Shown here: positions 16,897 through 25,231 of the stretch, piece after piece
How positions within the stretch are numbered: the stretch's first letter is position 1
Layout of the letters: every line of letters starts with the position of its first letter
NCBI GenBank assembly: GCA_964478545.1
Contig: CAYZIS010000012.1
Location: 12,882-76,881, forward strand
Reading direction: 5' to 3'
From: DQWO01 sp964478545
GTDB lineage: Bacteria; Desulfobacterota; Anaeroferrophillalia; Anaeroferrophillales; Anaeroferrophillaceae
DNA: 64,000 nt
Program-made: the position numbers and the translations under genes
Notes under the pieces: generated by a model
Database searches by the model: none
The model's input: the letters and a program-made list of their open reading frames with translations, nothing else
What the model was told of the DNA's origin: nothing

Positions 16897-16960
16897 ACTA
16901 CGGATCAGAAGGCCGGAGGTTCGAATCCTCTTGGGCGCACCAATAAAATCAAGCACTTAC
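16897..16960 (+). repeat. attR: displaced 3' end of tRNA-Arg
   Basis: 63 of 64 bases match 8254-8317, running from the tRNA anticodon loop through CCA to the terminator stem. It contains no acceptor 5' half and no D-arm, so it is not a tRNA gene. Confidence 0.95.
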
Positions 16961-16986
16961 GTTAATTCGTGAGTGCTTTTTTCTTT
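16951..16986 (+). terminator. Original tRNA-Arg terminator, now at attR
   Basis: AAGCACTTACG (16951-16961) pairs with CGTGAGTGCTT (16968-16978, one G-T pair) and is followed by a T run. Confidence 0.8.
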
Positions 16987-17081
16987 GCTATAGCCTGAAA
17001 GGACACAGCTGGGGACACAACAAGATTGTCTTTAACCTTATTTTTCTGCTAAATTGACAAGTACATCGTGAGACAACCAAT

Positions 17082-17222
17082 ATGAACAATGCAAATGACC
17101 ATCTCATGACACTTATCGATCTTGGCCGCCTGCTGACTAACGCCGCCGGCAATCTCTCTGTTGCCTCTGGCTGGATACGAGAAGATGACTTCCCCTCCCA
17201 TTACCGAAGTCTGTGCCAATGA
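17082..17222 (+). CDS. Small unidentified ORF at the island start
   Basis: 46 aa (MNNANDHLMTLIDLGRLLTNAAGNLSVASGWIREDDFPSHYRSLCQ). No clear ribosome site. It overlaps the next frame, in which a similar helical segment (MKDIASRLSLLLDDLDKL) occurs, so both could be remnants of small regulatory proteins of an older element. Coding status uncertain. Confidence 0.3.
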   Translation: MNNANDHLMTLIDLGRLLTNAAGNLSVASGWIREDDFPSHYRSLCQ

Positions 17223-17451
17223 AATGAAAGATATAGCCTCCCGCCTCTCATTACTTTTGGATGATCTCGATAAGCTAACTGACAGTGATCCCGACCTGTT
17301 GGGCACAACCCTACTCCAGCTCACCAGCGGTGACCTGCGCTACGTCCATGAAAAGATGAGACATGCGGATATCAACACCACCAAGCAGTACATGCATACT
17401 ATTTTGTCGGGAAATGCTCCGGAAATAACGTTGAGTTATGGGGAGGAATAG
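17185..17451 (+). pseudogene. Chimeric ORF ending in a tyrosine-recombinase C-terminus
   Basis: From ATG 17185 an 88-codon frame. The first ~40 residues are a helical segment of unknown kind. From 'TSGDLRYVHEKMRHADINTTKQYMHTILSGNA' on, it matches the C-terminal box of tyrosine recombinases (LGH-like 'MRHADINTT' and the nucleophile Tyr in 'KQYMHT'). The rest of the catalytic domain (Arg, HxxR) is missing, so it is not an active recombinase. It is probably the scar of an integrase that once brought in the sequence to the right. Confidence 0.6.
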
Positions 17452-17503
17452 ATAGATAAGTAATTCAATATCAATAAATTAAGGCCTGTTTTTTGTAGGT
17501 CTA

Positions 17504-17532
17504 TTGACTTGGCATTAGAACGGTGTTAATCA
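17504..17532 (+). promoter_or_regulatory. Weak promoter candidate for the defence operon
   Basis: TTGACT (17504-17509), 17-bp spacer, TAATCA (17527-17532). The -35 is good, the -10 poor. The 196-bp gap before the DUF499 gene is otherwise AT-rich without a gene. Confidence 0.3.
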
Positions 17533-17647
17533 TGCGATGCAGATATTTGCAGTATTCTCGATTCAGCAAATAGGATTATACCTCTCAGATGGCTAACAGT
17601 TTCCGTGTTTTCAGTTTATCCAACTTCTACTGCCAAGGAATTTTCCC

Positions 17648-20600
17648 ATGTTTTTAAAACAAGCCTGCACCCCACGTCAGAGCGTCTTCAACAAGGACCG
17701 TCGGGATGTTGTTCTCGATCTCTCAGACCTGCTTGAAGGAAAGATCAACGCTAAAGATTTTTTCAAAGAAAACTTTGTAACCACCGGCATGAAGACCCTG
17801 CTGGAAAAGACTTTCAAGCGTCTTGAAGGCAGCAGTGACCAAGCATCCACTTTTTTATTAGCGCAGGCCATGGGTGGCGGTAAAACCCACAATATGATTG
17901 CTCTTGGCCTGTTAGCTGAAAATCCTGATTTACGAAAAGAAGTGCTTGGAGAACAAGCTCCCGGGGTACAGCTGGGCAAAGTGCGGGTTATCGGATTCAA
18001 TGGCCGACAATCTGATGCACCGCTGGGTATCTGGGGAGCGATTGCCGACCAACTGGGTAAAAAAGAACAGTTCAATGATTACTATTCCCCGTTGCAGGCA
18101 CCCGGGGAAACAGCCTGGATTAACCTGCTGAAAGGTGAACCTACCATCATCTTTCTGGATGAACTTCCTCCCTACATGGAAGACGCAAAATCCAAAGAGA
18201 TCGGCAACAGTGATTTATCAGTGGTAACCACGACTGCACTTGCCAATCTCCTGGTGGCGGTGAACAAGGCTGATTTGACCAATGTCTGCGTCATAATTTC
18301 TGATCTTACCGCTTCTTATCAGGGAGGCTCTGATCAAATCAACCGAGCCCTGTCCAACCTGCAAAATGAAACTAACCGTTCCGCATTGCGGATCGAGCCG
18401 GTCAATCCCCATGGCGATGAGCTCTATCATATTTCAAGAACCCGCCTCTTTGAAAAACTGCCTGATGAAGAAACTATTAAAATTATTGCCAATGAATATG
18501 CCAAAGCTGTACGGGATGCCCGGGAAATGGATGTTACCAATGCCTCCCCCGATTCTTATGCCGCTCAGCTTATTGAATCATACCCTTTTCATTTTTCCCT
18601 TCGTGATCTTTACGGCCGTTTCAAGGAAAATCCCGGTTTCCAGCAGACCCGGGGGTTGATACGGCTCATGCGAATTATTGTCTCCAATTTGTATGACAGT
18701 GGTCTGGTCGAAAAAAGCAAACTGATACATCCATATGATCTTGATCTGAATAATGATGAAGTATTTTCAGAGATAAAAACTATCAATCCCACCCTGATTG
18801 AGGCTATCAACCACGACATTGCCAAGGAAGGTCATTCCGTGGCTGAAGAGCTGGATAGAAAATTAGGATCGAACACTGATGCGCAGGATGTCTGCAAACT
18901 CCTGTTGGTAGCCTCCCTGGCCAATATCCCCGGCGCCACTCACGGTTTGCGCGAAAATGAGATAATGGGATATCTTTGCGCTCCGGGACGAGATATCTCC
19001 AGGATCAAAAAAGATATTGTCGATTACCTGCCCACCCAGGCCTGGTATCTTCATGCCAGCCAGGACGGCCGTCTTTTCTTCAAAAACACCCAGAATCTGG
19101 CGGCCAAACTTCACTCTATGGCCGAGTCGTACAACAAGGAATCCTGCATCAAAGAGCTGCGCAACTATCTTGCTTCTCTGTTCGCACCCAATTTGAAGGA
19201 TTGCTACCAAAAGATTGAAATCCTTCCCGGCATGGATGAAGTCAATATTGAAGCGGATAAAGTAACTTTGATTATAACGGAGCCGACAACCATTCCCGAC
19301 AGTATTTCCCGGCTCAGTTCTAATTGGGTTAAATTTGCCGATGATATAGAATATAAGAACCGGGTTATCTTTCTCACCGGCAGCCCAGATACCCTTGACC
19401 GGGTTGTTGAACAGACAGCCCAGCGCAAAGCCATCAATGCCATACTGGCTGAATTTGATGCTGAACGCTTGGCCGATAATGATCCACAGCGGCAAAAAGC
19501 TCTTGTCAGTCGTGACAAAATCATGCTCAGCCTGCGTAGTGCCATTCAGGAAACCTTTACAACGCTTTCCTATCCGTCAAAAAACGGTTTTCGCTCCACT
19601 GACTGCCGCATCCAATTTCAGGACAATCAGTTTGATGGGGAGCAGTTGATTCGCCAGACATTGGAAAGACTGCAAAAATTTGCCAATTCCAATGAAACCG
19701 CCACTGATACCTTCCGCAAAAAATGCGAAGCTCGCCTGTTTGCCGGCCAGCAAACCGCCCAATGGTCGGAAATCAAGCGCCGTGCCGCGACTCTGACCGG
19801 CTGGCAGTTTCACCGCCCTGATACGTTGGAAAATTTAAAGAAAACCGCCATCAGTCAAGGCTATTGGCGTGATGAAGGTGGCTATATCAACAAAGGTCCT
19901 TTCCCGCCGCCGGCCACGGAGGTCAGGATTCAGCGACTCAGTCGAGATGAAGAAACTGGCGAAGTTACCTTAAAAATTACGCCAATCCATGGTAATACCA
20001 TCTACTACGAAACCGGTAACAGCAAGCCGACTACGGCATCGAGCCGAGTGGAAAATTTAAACAACTTTAGGATTAGTGAATTACAGGCCAAATTTCTTTG
20101 CGTTGATTCCACGGATGAACACCATACAGGAGCTGCCGAAACCTGGAAAAATTCCATCAATATCAAATACCGGGTTTTTCAGCGTGGCCAAGACTGGATG
20201 GTAGAACTGCGTGTGTATCCAAAAGGACAGCTTCGTTATACGACCGATGGCTCTGATCCCAAAACCTATGGAGCCACGTATGGTGGACCGTTTACAGTGG
20301 CAGAAGATTGCCCCTTTGTCCTGGCCGTTGCTCAACAGGATGGGGTAAGTTCGGCAATTGAAAACATTAATGTTCGACAATATATTACCAAGACGGTTAC
20401 AGTTGACCCGGTAAATCCCGTCACCTGGAAGCGGCGGCACAAAGATCTTACAACCACAAATGCTTTCGGTTTTATAGATCGACTGGTTAAATTTCAGGGC
20501 ACTGCTAATGGTGTAACCATTGATGTCCAGGCTAATGACTCTACCCAGGAAATCAGCTATAACGGCGCCGAAAACTTCGGCCTCAGTGGTGAAATTTTCG

Positions 20601-20749
20601 AGAAACTGGTGAAGCGGTTTCAGGATGCCATGAATGGCAGCCAGATTTTTTTAAGCATTGAACGGATTGAATTTGAACGCGGCCAGCAATTGCTGGACTG
20701 GATTGCCGATTCCAAGACCAAGCTTCAACCGGGAGAGGTCAGTCAGTAA
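17648..20749 (+). CDS. DUF499 P-loop ATPase (predicted anti-phage)
   Basis: 1033 aa. Matches the DUF499 family: N-terminal 'CTPRQSVFNKDRRDVVLDLSDLLEGKI', Walker A 'MGGGKTH' (~75-81), Walker B 'IIFLDELPPYM' (~166-176), large AAA-like core to ~600. Near residues 855-905 'GQLRYTTDGSDPKTYG' resembles the chitobiase C-terminal-like beta-sandwich, an accessory binding domain. DUF499 genes recur with DUF1156 methyltransferases and DUF3780 in defence islands, and the same order is found here. Likely an energy-driven DNA-engaging component; this is inference from context. Ribosome site AAGGAA eight bases before ATG 17648. The next gene starts two bases after the stop, so they form an operon. Confidence 0.88.
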   Translation: MFLKQACTPRQSVFNKDRRDVVLDLSDLLEGKINAKDFFKENFVTTGMKTLLEKTFKRLEGSSDQASTFLLAQAMGGGKTHNMIALGLLAENPDLRKEVLGEQAPGVQLGKVRVIGFNGRQSDAPLGIWGAIADQLGKKEQFNDYYSPLQAPGETAWINLLKGEPTIIFLDELPPYMEDAKSKEIGNSDLSVVTTTALANLLVAVNKADLTNVCVIISDLTASYQGGSDQINRALSNLQNETNRSALRIEPVNPHGDELYHISRTRLFEKLPDEETIKIIANEYAKAVRDAREMDVTNASPDSYAAQLIESYPFHFSLRDLYGRFKENPGFQQTRGLIRLMRIIVSNLYDSGLVEKSKLIHPYDLDLNNDEVFSEIKTINPTLIEAINHDIAKEGHSVAEELDRKLGSNTDAQDVCKLLLVASLANIPGATHGLRENEIMGYLCAPGRDISRIKKDIVDYLPTQAWYLHASQDGRLFFKNTQNLAAKLHSMAESYNKESCIKELRNYLASLFAPNLKDCYQKIEILPGMDEVNIEADKVTLIITEPTTIPDSISRLSSNWVKFADDIEYKNRVIFLTGSPDTLDRVVEQTAQRKAINAILAEFDAERLADNDPQRQKALVSRDKIMLSLRSAIQETFTTLSYPSKNGFRSTDCRIQFQDNQFDGEQLIRQTLERLQKFANSNETATDTFRKKCEARLFAGQQTAQWSEIKRRAATLTGWQFHRPDTLENLKKTAISQGYWRDEGGYINKGPFPPPATEVRIQRLSRDEETGEVTLKITPIHGNTIYYETGNSKPTTASSRVENLNNFRISELQAKFLCVDSTDEHHTGAAETWKNSINIKYRVFQRGQDWMVELRVYPKGQLRYTTDGSDPKTYGATYGGPFTVAEDCPFVLAVAQQDGVSSAIENINVRQYITKTVTVDPVNPVTWKRRHKDLTTTNAFGFIDRLVKFQGTANGVTIDVQANDSTQEISYNGAENFGLSGEIFEKLVKRFQDAMNGSQIFLSIERIEFERGQQLLDWIADSKTKLQPGEVSQ

Positions 20750-20751
20750 TT

Positions 20752-21390
20752 ATGCCGGTAAAAACAGGAATAAAGAAGGCTGATTCAACCGGTAAAAAAG
20801 CAAAGACTTTTGGCTTTGGTTTTACTCCGGCACAAAGCGAACATTATTTTTTGGTTACAATTCCGGTGTCCCGGTCTCAGAATGCCAGGGTGATGATTTC
20901 AGAACATTTCCATTGGTTGAAACCGGTGGGTAATAAGCTGACCCCCATTTCAGTTGATAATGAAGATGCCCAATTGAAAGTTATTCTTCCCCGCCGATTC
21001 TGGGATGAGATTGCCGAAGAGGTTAAGGCAGAATTCAATCGCCGCCTGCGGAACAAAGGCATCAAAACCGGCAAATGGCTTAAAAAAGGTCAGATCCAGG
21101 TGGAAAAATCCCTGGGCAAGGAACTGGTTCTACTGGCTTGGGCGATTGAAGAATGCGACCCTTTTCTCATCAGTACGGCCATCCGAAACTGGCTTGGCCT
21201 GGTGCCGGAAGAGCGCTGGTGGCTGTATACTATGACCAATGCCTCCACCGGACATGCCATCAATGACAAGGGCAAAGGCTGGCGCAAGGCGGTACGGTTC
21301 GCTTTGACGGAAAACCCGATTTCCGCTGGCAACCAACTGGCCGAACGTCGCCACCTGTCCGGCAGCCTGTTTGATTTATTGGATGACTGA
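20752..21390 (+). CDS. DUF3780 protein (predicted anti-phage)
   Basis: 212 aa. Matches the DUF3780 family: 'FGFGFTPAQSEHYFLVTIPVSRSQNARVMISEHFHWLKP', then 'LKVILPRRFWDEIAEEVKAEFNRRLRNKGIKTGKWLKKGQIQVEKSLGKELVLLAWAIEECDP', and the C-terminal 'PEERWWLYTMTNASTG...GWRKAVRFALTENP'. No catalytic motif is obvious. Members are known almost only beside DUF499 and DUF1156 genes, which supports a structural or adaptor role in that system. The gene starts two bases after the DUF499 stop. Confidence 0.87.
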   Translation: MPVKTGIKKADSTGKKAKTFGFGFTPAQSEHYFLVTIPVSRSQNARVMISEHFHWLKPVGNKLTPISVDNEDAQLKVILPRRFWDEIAEEVKAEFNRRLRNKGIKTGKWLKKGQIQVEKSLGKELVLLAWAIEECDPFLISTAIRNWLGLVPEERWWLYTMTNASTGHAINDKGKGWRKAVRFALTENPISAGNQLAERRHLSGSLFDLLDD

Positions 21391-21415
21391 GAACCCCATC
21401 GAGGATTATTGTCTG

Positions 21416-24337
21416 ATGAATGATCGTGTTTTTATTGAAGAACAGTTTCCGGTCTCCAAGGTCTCCAAGGAAAGCTATAAGGAGAGGAAGGCCAACTATA
21501 GCCAAACGTTGACTGGATTGGGGAAATGGTGGGGGCGGAAACCCCTGGTCCTGGTGCGGGCTGCCATTATTGGCTTGCTGATGCCGGTTTCCGGTGATCC
21601 ACAAAAAGATCGGGACATCTTTCTTAAAATCATGACCATGGATGATGAGGGATTGTGGCAAAGGCGGTCAAAATCAATTTCCGCCAAGGTCCTGCAAACT
21701 TATCTGACCGAAGAAGAGTGGGAAAAGCTGATTCATGACTGTGAAGGGAATCCGAAACATTCCTGGTCGGCAGGCCTGAACACGGCAGAGAAGGAAGAGG
21801 TCTTGCGACGGGCTTTTGAGCGGATGTCCTATGACGAAAAACTGACTTTCTGTAACCGGCCGGAACAAATTAAAGGACCATCCCAGAAAGCATGGCAGGA
21901 AATCAATGAACATCTTGGCACCAATGCTGCCAGTTTACAGGAGTTAGTTCAGGAACTTGGCCTGCGCCATTTTGGCCATGTACCAAAGGTCGGCGACGCT
22001 TTTTGCGGGGGGGGCTCCATCCCTTTTGAAGCCGCCCGGCTCGGTTGTCAAGCTTACGGATCTGACCTCAACCCGGTGGCTGCCCTTCTAACCTGGGCTT
22101 CTATTCATCTGATCGGTGGCGGCAAAGAGGTACAGAAAGAGGTAGAAAAAGCCCAGCAAAAAGCCTTTGCGGCGACGGACAAACAAATAACCGAATGGGG
22201 TATTGAACATAATGATAAGGGGTGGCGAGCTGATGCCTATCTTTACTGTGTTGAGGTGAGATGTCCGGCCACCGGCCTGATGCTTCCCCTGGCACCATCC
22301 TGGATTATCAGTGAGAAATACAACGTCTGCGCGGTGCTCAAACGCAATAACAGCCATCAAGGCTATGACATTGAGATTGTCACCGGCGCGGATGAAGAGA
22401 CCATGGCAAGGGCAAAGAAAGGTACCGTGCAGGATGGCAAGATGGTCTGTCCCGAGACCGGGGAGACTTTTTCCATCACCTCCATCCGTGGCGACCGCAA
22501 AGTAAATGGCAAAACAGTCTATGGCCTGCGACTCTGGGAAAATGATGACCTGGTACCAAGGCCTGATGATATCTTTCAGGAACGGCTTTACTGTGTCCGC
22601 TGGGTGGAAACGTATTGGGGAAAAAATAGCCAGGGCAAACCGGTGGAGAAAACTCGCCGTCATTACTGCTCAGTAGATGAAGATGACCTGGCCCGGGAAG
22701 AGAAGGTCTTGGCTTTGTTAAGGGAACGATTTCATGATTGGCAGGAACAGGGATTTATTCCCAGCCGGGTAATTGAACATGGTTACAATACTGATCAGCC
22801 AATTCGTGAACGGGGCTGGACCCATTGGCATCATTTATTTAATCCACGGCAGTTATTGACTAATGGGTTGCTTTTTTCAGTATCACCTAAAAAAAATATT
22901 TATGAACAGGTTACATCATTTCTAGCCATTGCAAAAGTTGCTGATTGGAACTCTAAATTGTGTGCTTGGATGCAACATGCAACAAACCAAAAAGGTAATC
23001 AAACTTTTGCAAACCAGGCGTTGAATACCATGTTTAATAATTCGACTCGTCCTCTTATGAAGTTAAAAAAAACATGGAATTCAGCCACAAGTTACCAACT
23101 TTACGCATTAGCAGGAAAAGATATTGTCCAAACTCAAGATGCCAGAACAAATACTTCTTACAATGATTTATGGATTACCGATCCTCCTTATGCAGATGCT
23201 ATAAACTATCATGAACTAACAGATTTTCTCCTCACATGGTATGAAAAATACCTGCAAAAATCCTTCCCAGACTGGTACACCGACACCAAAAAAGCCCTGG
23301 CTGTCCGTGGCTCGGGCGAAGATTTCAAACGCTCCATGGTTGATTGCTATGCCAATCTAACCAAGCACATGCCGGACAACGGTCTCCAGTTGGTCATGTT
23401 CACCCACCAGGATGCCTCGGTCTGGGCCGACCTGGCCATGATCCTCTGGGCGGCAGGTCTGCGGGTAACTGCGGCCTGGACCATTGCCACGGAAACCAGT
23501 TCAGGTTTGAAAAAAGGCAATTACGTCCAGGGTACAGTCCTTCTCATTCTTCGCAAACGAACTGACCACGGAACCACCTTCCTTGATGAACTCTATCCAG
23601 AGATCGAGGACGAAGTCCGAAACCAGCTTAGACAGATGCTGGACCTGGATGACCGAGAAGACCCCAATTTTGCTGATACCGACTACCAGTTGGCCGCTTA
23701 CGCCGCCGCCTTAAGGGTGCTCACCGGCTACAGCAAAATTGAAGGCCATGATATCAAACACGAACTTTTCCGCCAGCGGCAAGCCGGGGAAAAATCCGCT
23801 TTTGAACAGGTCATTGACCGGGCGGTAGAGATTGCTTCCGACCATCTGGTACCTCAAGGGTTGGACAGCCGAATCTGGAAAACTCTTTCTGCTCCGGAAA
23901 GGCTCTATTTAAAGGGGCTGGAGCTGGAAAAACACCTGGAAGCCCGATCGGGAGCTTACCAGGAACTGGCCAAGGGCTTCGGCGTTCGGGATTACACCAG
24001 TCTTTTCTATCGGGCCAAGGCCAACGCGGTGCGCTTCAAAACCGGTTCGGAATTTAAAAAAGTCGGGTTGGGCAATGGAGAATTCGGGAGTACCATCCTG
24101 CGGGATTTGCTTTTTTCCATCCATGAAATAGTACGTTCAGATGACGCCCGGCAGGGCCTGAACTGGCTGCGCCAGGAAGTACCGACGTACTGGCAGCAAC
24201 GCAAACAGATTGTCGCTGTTTTAAATTACCTGGCCGCCCTGGAAAACATCGCCCATATGCCCCATTGGGAAAAAGACGCCGACGCGGCCAAACGCCTGGC
24301 GGGTGCGGTAGAAAATGATCATGAAGGACGACTGTAA
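21416..24337 (+). CDS. DUF1156 DNA methyltransferase (predicted anti-phage)
   Basis: 973 aa. N-terminal DUF1156 region ('RVFIEEQFPVSKVSKESYKERKANYSQTLTGLGKWWGRKPLVLVRAAI'). SAM-binding motif I 'VGDAFCGGGSIPFEAARLGCQAYGSDLNPVA' at ~190-220. Catalytic motif IV 'DPPY' at ~588 in 'WITDPPYADAINYHEL', which predicts amino-methylation (N6-adenine or N4-cytosine). A 'HWHHLFNPRQL' motif lies between them. It probably marks host DNA as self. Start: ATG 21416 has AGGA ten bases upstream and gives the family N-terminus; ATG 21383 overlapping the DUF3780 stop is an alternative. The fic gene begins at the next base after its stop. Confidence 0.9.
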   Translation: MNDRVFIEEQFPVSKVSKESYKERKANYSQTLTGLGKWWGRKPLVLVRAAIIGLLMPVSGDPQKDRDIFLKIMTMDDEGLWQRRSKSISAKVLQTYLTEEEWEKLIHDCEGNPKHSWSAGLNTAEKEEVLRRAFERMSYDEKLTFCNRPEQIKGPSQKAWQEINEHLGTNAASLQELVQELGLRHFGHVPKVGDAFCGGGSIPFEAARLGCQAYGSDLNPVAALLTWASIHLIGGGKEVQKEVEKAQQKAFAATDKQITEWGIEHNDKGWRADAYLYCVEVRCPATGLMLPLAPSWIISEKYNVCAVLKRNNSHQGYDIEIVTGADEETMARAKKGTVQDGKMVCPETGETFSITSIRGDRKVNGKTVYGLRLWENDDLVPRPDDIFQERLYCVRWVETYWGKNSQGKPVEKTRRHYCSVDEDDLAREEKVLALLRERFHDWQEQGFIPSRVIEHGYNTDQPIRERGWTHWHHLFNPRQLLTNGLLFSVSPKKNIYEQVTSFLAIAKVADWNSKLCAWMQHATNQKGNQTFANQALNTMFNNSTRPLMKLKKTWNSATSYQLYALAGKDIVQTQDARTNTSYNDLWITDPPYADAINYHELTDFLLTWYEKYLQKSFPDWYTDTKKALAVRGSGEDFKRSMVDCYANLTKHMPDNGLQLVMFTHQDASVWADLAMILWAAGLRVTAAWTIATETSSGLKKGNYVQGTVLLILRKRTDHGTTFLDELYPEIEDEVRNQLRQMLDLDDREDPNFADTDYQLAAYAAALRVLTGYSKIEGHDIKHELFRQRQAGEKSAFEQVIDRAVEIASDHLVPQGLDSRIWKTLSAPERLYLKGLELEKHLEARSGAYQELAKGFGVRDYTSLFYRAKANAVRFKTGSEFKKVGLGNGEFGSTILRDLLFSIHEIVRSDDARQGLNWLRQEVPTYWQQRKQIVAVLNYLAALENIAHMPHWEKDADAAKRLAGAVENDHEGRL

Positions 24338-24982
24338 ATGGAACGGGAAGGACGTTATCAAACCTCAAATACTTCTGAAGATCAGTACGTTTCCGGTTCA
24401 AACGGTCAGGTGTTGAAAAATCTTCTGGGGATTACAACCCGGAAAGAGATGGAAAGGGTTGAGACCGAGCTTCTTTTTGAGGTAACTGACCAGCTACTGG
24501 ACGAATTTGAGCAAGGCAAACGTTTCACGGCGAAGGATATCGGTGAAATGCATCGCCGGTGGCTGGGAACCGTGTATGAATGGGCTGGCAGGTATCGTCA
24601 GGTCATGATCAGCAAAGGTGGTTTTCCCTTTGCCGCTCCGGCTCACATCCCACAATTAATGGCTGTTTTTGGGCAGCATTGTCTGGCCAAATATACTCCC
24701 TGCATTTTTACCACCCAGGAAGAAATCATTTCCGCCCTGGCCATTGTTCATGCCGAGCTTATTCTTATACATCCATTTCGTGAAGGAAATGGCAGGATTG
24801 CCCGTTTATTGGCAACCTTGATGGCCTTACAGGCCGGGCTCCCGCCTCTTGATTTCAGTGATTTTGTGGATAATCGTCAGATAGAATATTTTGCTGCTGT
24901 ACAGAAAGCGGTAGGGCGTGATTACGCAGCCATGGAAAAAATCTTCGAGGAGATTATCTTACGGTCCCTGCGGGAGCGGTAG
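24338..24982 (+). CDS. fic: Fic-domain AMP-transferase, class I-like
   Basis: 214 aa. Canonical Fic motif 'HPFREGNGR' at ~144-152, with the flap 'KGGFPFAAPAHIP' at ~90-100. The N-terminus '...YVSGSNGQVLKNLLGITTRKEMERVETELL' is that of the toxin-type (FicT/VbhT) family. Fic enzymes transfer AMP from ATP to target hydroxyls; toxin members inactivate gyrase and topoisomerase IV. I find no [S/T]xxxE[G/N] inhibitory helix in this protein, so it should need an antitoxin in trans. The convergent 61-aa gene at 24954-25139 carries exactly that motif. Inserted between the methyltransferase and helicase genes of the defence operon, in the same direction. Confidence 0.9.
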   Translation: MEREGRYQTSNTSEDQYVSGSNGQVLKNLLGITTRKEMERVETELLFEVTDQLLDEFEQGKRFTAKDIGEMHRRWLGTVYEWAGRYRQVMISKGGFPFAAPAHIPQLMAVFGQHCLAKYTPCIFTTQEEIISALAIVHAELILIHPFREGNGRIARLLATLMALQAGLPPLDFSDFVDNRQIEYFAAVQKAVGRDYAAMEKIFEEIILRSLRER

Positions 24983-25139
24983 GTTGATTTTCTTTTCTAT
25001 TCAGGTAGTCGGCCACAATCCTCTTGGCAGCTATTCCTTCAATGGCGGACGAAGAACATACCGATACCACCAAACTAAGCCGGCGTTTGGCCATGTCTTT
25101 AAGATAGGGATTTGTCTGGCTGAGAGTTTTTTGTTTCAT
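24954..25139 (-). CDS. Candidate Fic antitoxin (SxxxEG motif), convergent to fic
   Basis: 61 aa: 'NPYLKDMAKRRLSLVVSVCSSSAIEGIAAKRIVADYL' is the core. S30-S31-A32-I33-E34-G35 fits the Fic inhibitory signature [S/T]xxxE[G/N], preceded by a helix with two Arg, as in the VbhA antitoxin (also ~62 aa). In class I Fic systems the Glu blocks ATP positioning in the partner. Similar short 'NPYL...SSAIEG' proteins exist as hypothetical genes. Its 3' end overlaps the fic 3' end by 29 bp tail-to-tail, unlike known ficAT operons where the antitoxin precedes the toxin. A TATAAT box lies eight bases before its ATG. Confidence 0.6.
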   Translation of the reverse strand: MKQKTLSQTNPYLKDMAKRRLSLVVSVCSSSAIEGIAAKRIVADYLNRKENQPTAPAGTVR

Positions 25140-25147
25140 TACATGCT

Positions 25148-25176
25148 ATTATAACACATCTTATCTCAATTTTCAG
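25148..25176 (-). promoter_or_regulatory. Promoter of the candidate Fic antitoxin
   Basis: On the minus strand CTGAAA (25171-25176), 17-bp spacer, perfect TATAAT (25148-25153). Start of transcription would fall at about 25141, next to the ATG at 25139, so the mRNA may be leaderless. Confidence 0.5.
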
Positions 25177-25231
25177 CACAATTTTATCTTACCATGATCG
25201 TTAAAAACAACTTCCTGATAGGCAAGTAAAG

